NCBI GenBank assembly: GCA_027943335.1
Contig: BSBK01002797.1
Span: 558,001 to 622,000, forward strand
Length of the DNA stretch: 64,000 nt
DNA from: Chamaecyparis obtusa
Lineage: Eukaryota; Streptophyta; Pinopsida; Cupressales; Cupressaceae
Direction: 5' to 3'
Below the pieces are notes generated by a model that saw nothing but the letters and a program-made list of their open reading frames with translations, did no database searches and was not told the origin of the DNA. Of this stretch, positions 21,920 to 32,996 are shown one piece after another (within the stretch, counting starts at the first letter, position 1; each line of letters starts with the position of its first letter). Both the position numbers and the translations under genes were made by a program.

Positions 21920-23225
21920 TGTTAGGAATAGTCCCAAGAGATAACTGAGATGGGGGGGGGGGGTGAATCAATTATCTACAAGTTTTAATTCTTTATCCAA
22001 TTAAGTATACTTAAACATAAAGCATAAACACAATGAAAGAAAACTTGAACACAACACAATATTTTGGTTACGGGGAAACCCAAAATAGGTAAAATCCCCA
22101 GTGGGAATTGACACCCACTAATATTCTACACTAGTGTATAATGATCCTTGTTAGAAGATCCTTAACCTTGTTAGGAGTTTCTTTATAATATATTTAGTAC
22201 AGTAGACCTAGTCAAGGGTCGGACCATGTTAGGAGTCTTTTATAATTGTTACTATTAGGGGAGAGGATGCACTATCCGAGAGCTCACTGCTCAAAGGGGC
22301 GAAGCCCACAACCTTCTGAATAACAGATACACACTATATCTGGATCTTGGTGAACTGCGCTTTGATCTGCTGTTTGGATCAATTCCAATGTATAGAACAA
22401 ATACTTCACTTGGTCACATAGACCTTCTTCTAATGGCTCAACACTTCGCACGCTCTGCTCTACTCTTCTTAATCAACATGAACCACACTTAAGCAATCAA
22501 AAATGACTTCCTATAAATATATTTCCTCTAAATGATATAATCAAGTCGGCCTATTAGAACCACCTTGAAATCATATTAGAGAAATCATAACAAACTTTGA
22601 TAAACATTCTGTCGGCTCTATTATGCACGCAACACATTCTAGGACCTGTCCAACAAGATAATTGTAGACGCACGCTACACACTGTCGGCTCTACCAAAAC
22701 AACTAGATCTTTCTCCTCAAGATGAATTAACTTATGTTCTCTTAATAAAACATCAATAACTCTCCTCTAAGCTTAAATCCAAGGGCACATACCCAAAAGA
22801 TAGATGCAACTCTAGAACCAATAAATCTCTGTTGGCTCTTTTGAATAAACACATGAAACTACTACTGGCGATTAATGATATCATAACTTCACTTCTACTG
22901 AATATCAGACTATGCATCCATAACTGAAATATCACTAACATGTATTCAACATATATCCAAGTGTGCAAGGCTCCATGATAATTATATGGACAAACATACA
23001 CAAAACACTATCTGTTACTCTGTCAGGAACACTGCTGACACCAACTGCTATATAACTATATGCACTAATAGTTAATCTTTGTGCCCATGATATCATGTTG
23101 ATATCATGTCCATGCTACATATACTGAAAGCTTACTACATAAGACTTCCATGCATGCTACTTTCCATATGTTGTCATCAATGACAAACATACAGTTAGTA
23201 CTAGCCTACTGGCAAATCTCCAACA
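21920..23225 (-). repeat. 3' LTR of the copia element
   Basis: Plus-strand ends are TGTTAGGAATAG and TCTCCAACA. A G run (11 Gs, about 21952-21962) lies near the left end. The words CTGTCGGCTCT or CTGTTGGCTCT recur several times in the right half. The LTR pairs with 31687-32991. Confidence 0.95.
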
Positions 23226-23240
23226 ATCTCCCCATTTGGC
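23226..23240 (-). other. Copia polypurine tract
   Basis: On the minus strand CCAAATGGGGAGAT directly precedes the 3' LTR. This is the usual copia plus-strand primer and closely follows the plant pattern. Confidence 0.85.
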
Positions 23241-23590
23241 ATTGATGGAAACATGTGGAATGAAAAACTACCACCAACCCAAATGAACATTTCTTTTATA
23301 AAATTCTCCATTTCCTCATCAAAAATCCCCCAAAGATGAATCCTCCATCTACTACAATATTTTCCAATATTCTCCATTTCCTCAACTGAACTACTATCAT
23401 AACTGAATACTACTCCCCCTTAGTATATTACTCCTCCTTTTTACTTCTATTTTTCATGAATCTATATATTAGTCCCCCTTTGACATCAATGGAAAAGGGA
23501 ACCATTCATTTTAAGCACTGGCACTCCTCTCGAGGTAGAGTAGTCAACCTTCCATAAGTCCCTAAGGACTGATGCTCTTCCTTCTTTCTT

Positions 23591-25423
23591 CTAAGAAGAA
23601 TCAAGGAAGGGAATTACTCCCAACTTCTCCCTGAGATACTCAAAAGTATCCTTAGGCAAGGGCTTTGTGAATATATCTACCAACTGATCTTTAGTACTCA
23701 CATAGTCCAACTTGACTTCTTTCTCTGCCACTTTCTCTCTTAGGAAGTGATACTTGATCTCAATGTGCTTTGTCTTTACATGCATTACATGGTTCTTTAA
23801 AATATTGATAGTGCTAGTGTTATCATAGTGAATAACAATAGGATAATCAATCTAAATTCCAAAATCCTTTATCATCTACTTGATCCAAATAATTATAGAA
23901 TAATTCAAGGCTGCTGCAACATATTCTGCTTTGGCTGTTGACTGAGAAATACAATTTTGTTTCTTGCTTGTTCAAGTGACAAGTCTATCACCAAGAAACA
24001 CTGCTCCTCATGATGTACTCTTTCTATCATCAACACATCCTGCCCAATCTACATCAGTGTACACATGAAGCTCAACATTTTCTAAATTAGGATACCATAG
24101 ACCATAATCTACAGTGCCTTGCAAGTATCTAAATATTCTCTTTACTGCCATGAGGTGACTTTGTTTAGGTTCTGTTGCAAATCTTCCAACTATGCCAACT
24201 ACATTTGAAATATCAAGTCTAGTCCGAGTAAGATAAATAAGTTTGGTAATCATAGACTTGTACAATGTTATATCTACTATTGGTGAGTCATCTTCTTTTG
24301 TAAGCTTGCATCCAGTTATCATAGGTGTCCCTACTGGCTTGCAATCATCCATCTTGAATTTCTTTAATATTTCTTTCACATAATTAGACTGATTAATGAA
24401 AATACCTTTCTCTGTCTACTGCACATTCAATCCCAAAAAGTATTTGATAGGACCAATCATACTCATCTCAAATTCATTTTGTATTTCCTTAGAAAATTCA
24501 GCACTGAGTTTGTCATTACCTCCAAAGATAATGTCATCAACAAATATAGCTATAAGTAGTAAACCTTTAGATGTCTCTGTTATGAATAGATTACAATCTG
24601 CTACTCCTTTCTTGAATCCAATCTTTGTTAAGTATCCATCTAGTCTCTCATACCATGCTCTAGGGGCTTGCTTAAGTCCATAGAGGGCCTTCTTCAATCT
24701 GCATACCATATAAAGTATGTTTGATAAGGTGAATCCTTTTGGCTGCTCAATATATACTTCTTTCAAATCTCCATTCAGGAATGCTGACTTGACATCCATT
24801 TGATATACTTTGAAGTTTTTGACTGTAGCATAAGCTATAAATAACTTAATAGCTTCTAATCTGCTCACAGGTGCAAATGTGTCTAAATAATCAATGCCTT
24901 CTCTTTGTGCATATCCTTTACATACTAATCTTTCTTTATTTCTTACTACTATACCATCTTCATTCATCTTGTTTCTGAATATCCACTTTGTTCCAATCAC
25001 ATTCTTATCACTAGGTCTTGAGACCAGTTCCCAAGTGTCATTCTTAATAATTTGATCAGGTTCTTCTTTCATAGCATCATGCCAATCTGAATCATTACAA
25101 GCATCTTCAACACTTAAAGGTTCAATCTAAGATAGTAAACATACCGCTTCACTGCTAGCTGAGTTCTTTGCTTGTGATCTTGTTAAGACTTTGCCGCCCT
25201 AATCTCCAATGCTATCTTTCTTGGAATGGTTTCTAGAAGTAAAATTTGGAACTTTAGGTGATGCTAACTCATCAGCCTTAGGAGTACCTTCTTCACTTGT
25301 CTTAGGGTCATTGAATAACACATCAATACTATCAAACATTTCCTCAATGACTATCTCACTAGTGGAGGGTCTAGGTTCTTCTTCAATCATGGGTGAGTAA
25401 TCATGATATCTTTCTTGAACCAT
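23591..25423 (-). pseudogene. Copia pol: reverse transcriptase and RNase H
   Basis: The region copies element RNA into DNA and degrades the template. After a linker rich in Glu, Ser and Pro, the RVT_2 domain opens at about 25050 ([20 protein letters not shown]), continues with [13 protein letters not shown] and [13 protein letters not shown], and has the catalytic FVDD at about 24540. The RNase H part shows YTDVDWAG at about 24050 and KAEYVAAA at about 23930, and the end is QLVDIFTKPLP. All of this stays in one minus-strand frame but carries stops at 24416-24418 and 24008-24010 and more between 24008 and 23790. It joins the integrase across a frameshift near 25400. Confidence 0.9.
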
Positions 25424-26293
25424 AAACTTTCATCAATCTTAACATGAACACTTTCAATGATCTTTTTCAATCTTAAATTGAAACATCTATAAGCTTTACT
25501 TTTAGTAGAGTAGCCAAGGAAAATACCTTCATCACTTCTTGCATCAAACTTGCCTACTGCTTCATCCCTCTTGATGTAGCACTTGCTTCCAAAGATTTTG
25601 AAGTATTTTACTGTGGGAACATTACCAAACCATAGCTCATATGGTGTTTTGTCAGTGCCAGGCCTTAATTGAATTCTATTGATGGTATAGACTATTGTAT
25701 TGACCACATCTCTCCAATAGGTGTGTGCAACTTTTCCTTCTATCATAATGGTGTGCGCTGTATCAAGAATGATCCTATTCCTTCTCTCTGCAATTCCATT
25801 TTGCTCAGGGGTTCTAGGTGCACTTAACTGTCTCTTTATGCCATTTTCTTCATAGCACTCATAGAATCTGTCAAAGGTGAATTCTCCTCCTCTATTCGAT
25901 CTCAAACATTTTATCTTTAGTCCAGATTCATTCTTAACTTTAGCTTTGAATATTTTGAACTTCTCAAATGCTTATGACTTATCTTTCAAGAATGCAACCC
26001 ACATCATCCTAGTATAATCATCAACAAAAAAAATGAAATACCTTTCACCATAGTATGATCTTGTTTGAGTTGGACCACATAAATCTATATGAATGAAATC
26101 CAACTTGTTCTCTACTAAATTTTGCTTGCTCCTGAATGAATTTCTCACATGCTTCCCCATCACACATTCCCTGCATATAGTATCAACTGGTTTTTCTATG
26201 CTAGGTAGATCTCTTACTACCTTTACATTACTTATCTTTACTATGTTATCAAAATTGATATGACATAGTCTTTTTTGCCACAACCAACTGTCA
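25387..26293 (-). pseudogene. Copia integrase (split by insert, catalytic residue changed)
   Basis: Integrase inserts the cDNA into the genome. It begins with the pre-integrase zinc region (WLWQKRLCHINFDN, then CRECVMGK) and the core has DLCGPTQ and FVDDYTRMMW. The second catalytic position, normally SDRGGEF, reads SNRGGEF, so Asp has become Asn. The third motif is intact (PEQNGIAERRNR), followed by the usual PYELWFG and IFLGYS segments. One stop lies near 25974. The N-terminal coding sequence is cut off from gag-protease by the 3.97-kb insert. Confidence 0.88.
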
Positions 26294-26735
26294 TCAACTG
26301 TCATGCCTGACCCTATTTCATTCAGTTTTTATCAGAAGTACTCTTGATGTCTTATTTGTTGTTAGTTGAGACTGGAAAACATTAATTCTGTGTTAGTTGA
26401 TTATACTTTGTTAGTTAGTAAATTTGTTAAATTCAGTTCCTTATGTTTTAAGATCTGTATGTGTGGGTATGTTAGTTACTGTCAAAGGATTCAATAATAT
26501 AATCTGTTTCTATTATGTATTTATTTTGAGTGTTTAGTTTTCAGATCTTAGTGGTTTTCTGATCATGCCCATTCTGTAATTCTGTTATGAAATGAAAGCT
26601 CCGTTTGTTCACGTATAATGTTATTCAATGTGATTCTGAAATCTGAGTTAAATAGCTCTGTTTATATGAAATCATGTATTTTGTCTATTAAATTAGTGCT
26701 CAGTTAATATTAACTTCTGTTCTATTTGTTTCGTT

Positions 26736-26875
26736 AGATATATGTATATATATATGCACATATATATATATATTAATATATATATATATATATAGCATAT
26801 ATAAAGATGTATAAATATATATAAATATATAAACATATATATAACATATATATATGTATATATTTATATATGTGC
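26736..26875. repeat. TA-rich microsatellite in the nested insert
   Basis: The run is of TATATA and ATATAAATA words, interrupted by CACATA and GTATA. It directly precedes the long hairpin. Confidence 0.85.
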
Positions 26876-26904
26876 CATGTTAATGGACTATATCTTTTAT
26901 TGGA

Positions 26905-27008
26905 ACATCTTCTCATATGAATAAGAGGCGATCATATTACATATAAACATGTTTATACATATAAGATAAATGTATTATGACCACCCCATATTCATAGGAG
27001 AAGATGCA
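26905..27008. other. Long imperfect hairpin in the nested insert
   Basis: CATCTTCTCATATGAATA on the left pairs with TATTCATAGGAGAAGATG on the right. Pairing continues inward for about 18 more bases with mostly G-U compatible differences, around a central CATATAAACATGTTTATA palindrome. Confidence 0.7.
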
Positions 27009-30000
27009 TTGGCGTGGTGGCGGTTTTGTGAAGTTATGTTTTGATATCGGCATATGTGTTGGCTTTGATGCCGAGCTTTGGGAATTGGCAAAGGTAAGGT
27101 GGCATTTGATATGTTATGGGAGTTAATTCTGCACGCGCTAGTTCAGTGCATTGGGGTGTGTGGACTGCGAGTTGGTACCATACTTGGCTCGCAGCTTGCC
27201 AAGTGTGGGAGGCCGTTCGCGGTTAGTAAGGAGTAGTTAATGATTGTTATCTTCTTTCTGAAGTTCTTGTTTTCCATTGTTGCGATGGTGTTGGAGGAAG
27301 GGATGCATGTTGTGGGGGTTTCTTCCTCTGTTTATTGCAGAGGTTAATATGGCAATTTTCAGGGCTGTGAGTGCGGCCATTATGAGGATGCCATTTCTTT
27401 ATCTCGATGGCAGTATAGCTTCTTCGTATTCCATTCTTGAGTTGCTATTGTCTGCTGGTTTGAAGGCTTCTGTGGTGACCAGAGCTTGGATTTTGTTTCA
27501 GAGGGTATTGTGCAGGTCAGGGCCAGCATCTAACCCTATTCTCCTCTATACTATGTTGTTTTTCATTTACTCTGTTAAATGCATGTATTGTTTTGTGATA
27601 TGTCGTGTTTGAGATGATGAAATATTTAAGTAGAAGTGTATATAGATAGTTGGTTTCGAAACTCTGTGAAATCATTAGATAGATATTCTTAAGAGATCTC
27701 AGTTTGAATGTGTAATGAACGTTTTCAAGTATTTGTCGAGGGTTTTAGTGCAATAAAATATAGGGGAAATTTTTATGTCAGTACTATGTGTATCGGATGC
27801 ATTCATTTCAAGGGTTAATGTGAATGAGATTTAGGGAAAACGAAACACCAGACATGGTCGTGTATTGTATGTCATTCTATTTTTTTTTTTTGTAGTGTGA
27901 AACAAGAAATTGTATCAGTTTTTAACTGTAGACCGCAGATATGCGAAGGTATTTGGAGTAATCATAGTCTTATAAAATGTGGATTCTGTTTGAGGGTTTT
28001 TTTTTTTCGTTGGTGTCTGTTCGTAGTTTAAAGTTCTGCTAGATAGTGTTGTTAGCTTGTATTGTTATTATTGAAGTGTCGAACACTAGGGGCTAAGTTA
28101 TTAGCTTTGCAAGAATGTGTATCGTGAACGATACTAGGATTGGAGGTTTAGGTTGTGGTTAAACGGTTATTGGGAAAACACAGTATTATAAACACAGTTG
28201 TAACCGAGCAATGATATAGTGAATGGTTTCGAAATGAATGATGTTTAATGTGTTGACTATGTAGAGTTGATTGCTCTCGGGTATTTGGGCATTTTCTTAA
28301 CTGAGTTATTGATGTCGAGGTGCTTGAGATTTGTTTACATAGTTGTTAAGCAACTCTATTTTTATTGTCGATTGTTAAACTCATCAGATGGTCATTTAAC
28401 CAGTCACTGTATTAGTGCTCTATCTCTTCAGCGAATACTATGGTTGTCATTGTTGAAAATATTGAAGTTGTAAATGTATTCGATAATGTTACATGAGGTA
28501 AACAGAGGATACATATATATATATATATATATATCGTAGCTGTTTTGTGTTATGCAATAAAGAATTCTGAGTGTCGATTTATTCGTATAGGAATAAGATT
28601 ATTCACTGGTTAACTATAGCAAGTCGATGTGAATAATGATTTGTATAGGAACAGTTCTTTTTTAAAAAGAAGAAGAGAAAATCTCTGAACGTAGAAATAT
28701 CTTTTGTTACTGTTATAATGTTTCTTTAATGTAGAAATGTTGTTGTCATTGGTCTGTAAATGGAAAATGATGTTAAATTCAACTTGTGATTAAAACGGTT
28801 TGTTAAATGGAGAATGATATCCATATTGTAAGATGTTGGAATTTGTTTTATTCTTTTGAGTGGTGTCATTACATCTTGTGGAATTTGGTGGGTTATTAGT
28901 TATATTTTAAAAGAAGTTAGTGTAATTCTGTTCAACGTTTCATTGAAAGTAATTGTGGAACTTAGTTGTGGATGTCTATTAAGATGTGTCTATGCTAGTT
29001 ATGTATTCGAGTTTCACTGTCAATAGACACTTTAGGCAATTTGATTTATCATTATTTCAGTTAAGTGTTTAATTGTGTTACTTTTTGGACTGAATATGTT
29101 CATAGTTCTATTTTATTGTCTTATGGGTGACAATTGTCCTTTATCTTACAAGTTGTGAATAAGATGTTTAAGCTGGAATCTTTCTTAGTTCTGCTATTGT
29201 GAATAGCTGGATGGAAAAGAAATATGAAATGGAATTGTAAGATAAAATGTATATCTTTGTACTGTTCCATTACCAGGCTGAATGTATCATGTGGTTAAAT
29301 AGATAGATTTCTATTTGCATGATGGTTTCTGGTTATTTTAGTTAGCATGTGTTTTTGAAGAATTTCAGAAGATGATCACATGTGGAGATGGCTGAATTGG
29401 GAGAACCACTTCAGTGAACAAGTGATAACCTTTAAAATTTATTGGGTTGGGTTTTAATTTAAAAAGATAATTGGCCTCCCCTATGTCTATGATTTGTGTG
29501 ATCTAGAACAGAGTATGGGGCATAAGGTACTGTTACGTTATTAAACGGATTAACAGATAGCTGTGTGCACTGTTAAGTTTATTAACGGGAGTACAGATTA
29601 CCTTGCACTGTAAGATATGTCATGGGCACAACCATGGGTGCAGAATCTTGACTCTTCAGTGTTTAAACATCTCAGTGGATATGTGCATCATCTTTCTGGA
29701 ATTCTGACTACGAGTTATTTCATCATAACATGTTGTCTTGTCTTCTATATTATGTGACTGTTGTAATGAGATAATAATGTTTTGGTTCAAATGAGTTTTA
29801 TGGTATATGAAATATGTTCATTATGATGCTTATGATTGCAGGTTTATCATGGAGGTTTATGTGTATTGTATTTATGCTGAGCCCTATTTGTTTTGTGGTG
29901 TTGTGTTCTTATTTGTTATTTCAGGAACCTACATGGATAAAACTATGAATCTGGGTCAGTGGTTGGCCGCTGTTAAAATTTATGGGAAACAGATTGTAAC

Positions 30001-30271
30001 AATAATGTTGATCATTAGGGCAGTTTATAGATCTTATAGGGAAACTTAGGCAGATTTCCTACATTTGTATTTGAATCATTTCAATTAAGAGTACTGATGT
30101 AACTCTTTGTAATCAGAAATTTGTATGAACAACTTTGTAAGACAGTTTGTAAACTTATATATTCAGTTTTATGGAAGTTAAATGAAATTTTTTTTTTGTT
30201 ATCTCCTTTTGGTGTATGTTTTTGGATGATTTTATTTTGGTTTCGTCACCTAGTTATTGGGTGGTGTTACA

Positions 30272-30738
30272 TCAACTTTAGCAACAAAACAACTTGGTTT
30301 TGAATTGAGTTGAAAAATATTACCTCTTGTCTTTGAGCCTGATGCAATCATAACACCATCCTTATTTCTAATGATGCATTTGTCATCTTTAAACTCCAAC
30401 TGATAACCTTTTCCAAGTAACTGTCCAACACTAAGAAGGTTATGTTTCAAACCATCAACATAAAGAACATCATTAGTACTATTCTTTCCATCCAAGGTGA
30501 TGGCTCCTCTACCAACTATTGGTTTAGAAGTGTTGTCTCCAAATCTAACCATCCCACCATTGTATTTTTCTAGATGAACAAACCTACCTTTATCACATGT
30601 CATGTGATGTGAACAACCACTATCTATAATCCAATCCATCCTTATGTCATCTTGTGAAATCAATGCTAGCTCTTGATTCTCTTTCTTGTCTTCATGAACT
30701 ATCTTATTATTCATTTTGTCTACAATAGCAATGAATCC
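30272..30738 (-). pseudogene. Copia protease region
   Basis: Aspartic protease matures the polyprotein. The active-site motif is present as WIIDSGCSHHMT (about residues 29-40 of the ORF starting at 30714), followed by VLYVDGLKHNLLSVGQL, the standard copia continuation. It is in the same frame as gag and separated from it by a single TAA at about 30742. The ORF is cut at CFVAKV by the nested insert, after which the apparent C-terminus VTPPNN is insert sequence. Confidence 0.88.
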
Positions 30739-30741
30739 AAT

Positions 30742-31629
30742 TTATTCTTCACCTGATTCATCATCTGAAACTCCACCTCCAACATAGAAGCATTCCTTAG
30801 AGTACTTAGGCTTGTAATCCTTTTTGAACTTTCTAGCTCTAGTAGGACACTTAGATGCAAAGTGGCCGATCTTATTACATAAAAAACACTTAAATGGTAA
30901 TTGATCTTCATATTTTCCTTTTCCTTTCTTTTCTCTTTTGGCAATCATAGTGATGAAATCATCTAATGTTTTCTCTTCATCATCATCATCAAAATTACCA
31001 GAAGTGTTTATAGATTTCTTACCATGAACTATTGCTTTGAAGGCTGTCTCACTCTTTGGTTTTGTCTTCAATCTTGAAATCTCAAAAGCTGAGATTTTGT
31101 TGATCAAGGTATCTCTCTTGAAATTAGATGTAAGATGCATAGTCTCATCAAGGATGTTGATCTTGCTTTCATATTTAGGAGTGAGAGTAGTCATTAACTT
31201 GTCCATAATGTCCTCCTTTGAAATCTCTCCACCATTGTTTCTGATTCCAGAAACTGCTTTATTTATCCTTTGATTGTAAGCTTTGATATTTTCCTTAGGT
31301 AGCATCTCTAATGCATTGTATCTTTTCTTCCATGTCTTTCTGCATGCATCCTTTTCTTGTTTATCTCCTTTTTTTATTTCTAAAAACTCACCATCAGATA
31401 GGGCACTGATAAGAGCTTCTTTAGCTATAGCATTTTGATGAAACATTTCCTTTTGCCTATCAATAGCATTATCCTTTGCAAGGTCTTCTAAGGTGGGAAC
31501 CTTGGCTTCTTGGATAGTTACATCAAAAACTTCAAAAGCAATGCACTGCAAATGGGTCACCATCTTGTTCGTCCAATAAAGATAATTCTCTCCATCGAAC
31601 TTAGGACTTTCTTTCCTGAACTATGCCAT
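30742..31629 (-). pseudogene. Copia Gag with zinc knuckle
   Basis: Gag forms the virus-like particle. The ATG at 31629 is followed by a TAG at codon 3, then KFDGENYLYWTNKM, the usual start of plant copia Gag, and a UBN2-type region with WKKRYNALEMLPKENIKAYNQRIN. The nucleocapsid has one CCHC knuckle (CFLCNKIGHFASKC). The next in-frame ATG is at 31563. Except for the early TAG and the terminal TAA the frame is open for 295 codons, the usual length. Confidence 0.9.
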
Positions 31630-31670
31630 CTGATCAACCTCAAGCTATTAAACTTTCTCTTCGAGGCACT

Positions 31671-31684
31671 TGGGTTTGATACCA
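31671..31684 (-). other. Copia primer-binding site
   Basis: On the minus strand TGGTATCAAACCCA begins two bases after the 5' LTR. It matches the plant copia site for initiator tRNA-Met (TGGTATCAGAGC) except in its second half. Confidence 0.8.
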
Positions 31685-31686
31685 AT

Positions 31687-32991
31687 TGTTAAGAATAGTC
31701 CCAAGAGATAACTAAGAGGGGGGGGGGGGTGAATTCATTATCTACAAGTTTCAATTCTTTATCCAATTAAGTATACTTAAACATAAAGCATAAACACAAT
31801 GAAAGAACACTTGAACACAACACAATATTTTGGTTATGGGGAAACCCAAAATAGGTAAAAACCCCGGTGGGAATTGACACCCACTAATATTCTGCACTAG
31901 TGTATAATGATCCTTGTTAGAAGATTCTTAACCCTGTTAGGAGTTTCTTTACAATATATTTAGTACAGTAGACCTGGTCAAGGGTCTAACCCTTTTAAGA
32001 GTCTTTTATAATTGTCCCTGTTAGGGGAGAGGATGCACTGTCTGAGAGCTGATTGCTCAAAGGGGTGAAGGCTACAATCTTTTGAATAACTGATACACAC
32101 TATATCTGGATCTTGGTGAATTTCACTTTGACTTGCTATCTAGATCAATTCCAATGTATAGCACAAATACTTCACTTGGTCTCATAGACCTTCTTTTGAT
32201 GGCTCAACACTTCACACACTCTGCTCTACTCTTCTTAATCAACATGAACCACACTTAAGGAATCACAAATGACTGCCTATAAATATCTTTCCTCTAAATG
32301 ATATAATCAAGTCAGCCTATTAGAACCACCTTGAAATCATATTAGAGAAATCATAAAAAACTTTGATAAACATTCTGTCACCTCTATTATGAATGCAACA
32401 CATTGTGGGACTTGTCCAACAAGATAATTGTAGACACACGCTACACACTGTCGGCTCTACCAAAACAACTGGATCTTTCTCCTCAAGCTGAATTAACTTA
32501 TGCACTCTTAAAAAAATATCAATAAATCTCCTCTAAGATTAAATCCAAGGAATCATACCCAAAAGATAGGTGCAACTCCAGAACCAATAAAATCTCTGTC
32601 GGCTCTTCTGAATAAACACAGGAAACTGCTATTGGTGAATAATGATATCATAACTTCACTTCTACTAAATATTAGACTATGCGTCCATAACTAAAACATC
32701 ACTAACATGTCTTCAATATATATCCAAGCATGCAAGGCTCCATGATAAATGTACAGACAACCATACACAGAACACTGTCTGTTACTCTGTCAGGACATTG
32801 CTGACACTAGCTACTATATAACTGTCTGTACTAACAGTTAACCTCTGCGCCCATGATATCATGCTAATATCATGTCCATGCCACATATACTAAAAGCTTA
32901 CTGCATAAGACTTCCACGCATGCTACTTTCCATATGTTATCATCAATGACAAACATACAGTCAGTATTGGCCTACTGGAAAATCTCCAACA
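31687..32991 (-). repeat. 5' LTR of the copia element
   Basis: This is a full-length partner of 21920-23225 with the same ends and the same G run (31718-31729). Differences are scattered over the whole length, mostly single-base changes, which indicates an old insertion. Confidence 0.95.
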
Positions 32992-32996
32992 ATTTT
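32992..32996 (+). repeat. Copia target-site duplication, right copy
   Basis: ATTTT directly follows the CA of the right LTR. Confidence 0.85.

Larger units (their letters stand above)
26299..30271. mobile_element. Nested insert, probable solo LTR of about 4 kb
   Basis: The insert starts TGTCATGCCTGACCC and ends GGGTGGTGTTACA, that is TG...CA ends with short inverted similarity (TGT.A / T.ACA). It is flanked by TCAAC at 26294-26298 and 30272-30276. Removing it with one TCAAC copy makes the copia frame continuous between CFVAKV and DDSWLW, which proves an insertion. No gag or pol was recognised inside, and no internal direct repeat of the ends, so a solo LTR is the simplest reading. An 8-base duplication (CATCAACT) is formally possible and would suggest a DNA transposon, but terminal inverted repeats are absent. 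Orientation is undetermined. Confidence 0.75.
21920..32991 (-). mobile_element. Ty1/copia LTR retrotransposon with nested insert
   Basis: Two LTRs of nearly equal length (1306 and 1305 bp), both TGTT...AACA, flank an interior that reads gag, protease, integrase, reverse transcriptase, RNase H on the minus strand, which is the copia order. A primer site for initiator tRNA-Met follows the right LTR, a polypurine tract precedes the left LTR, and ATTTT flanks both sides. Without the 3.97-kb insert and its duplication the element is about 7.1 kb. The LTRs differ at many scattered sites and the ORF carries stops and a frameshift, so the insertion is old. Confidence 0.95.

Noticed and set aside
27277..27612. 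111-codon plus-strand ORF inside the nested insert
   Set aside because: No domain, hydrophobic composition typical of chance frames, and no context supporting translation.
26292..30277. hAT-type DNA transposon on the basis of an 8-bp CATCAACT repeat
   Set aside because: No terminal inverted repeats typical of hAT. TG...CA ends with a 5-bp duplication explain the same bases better.
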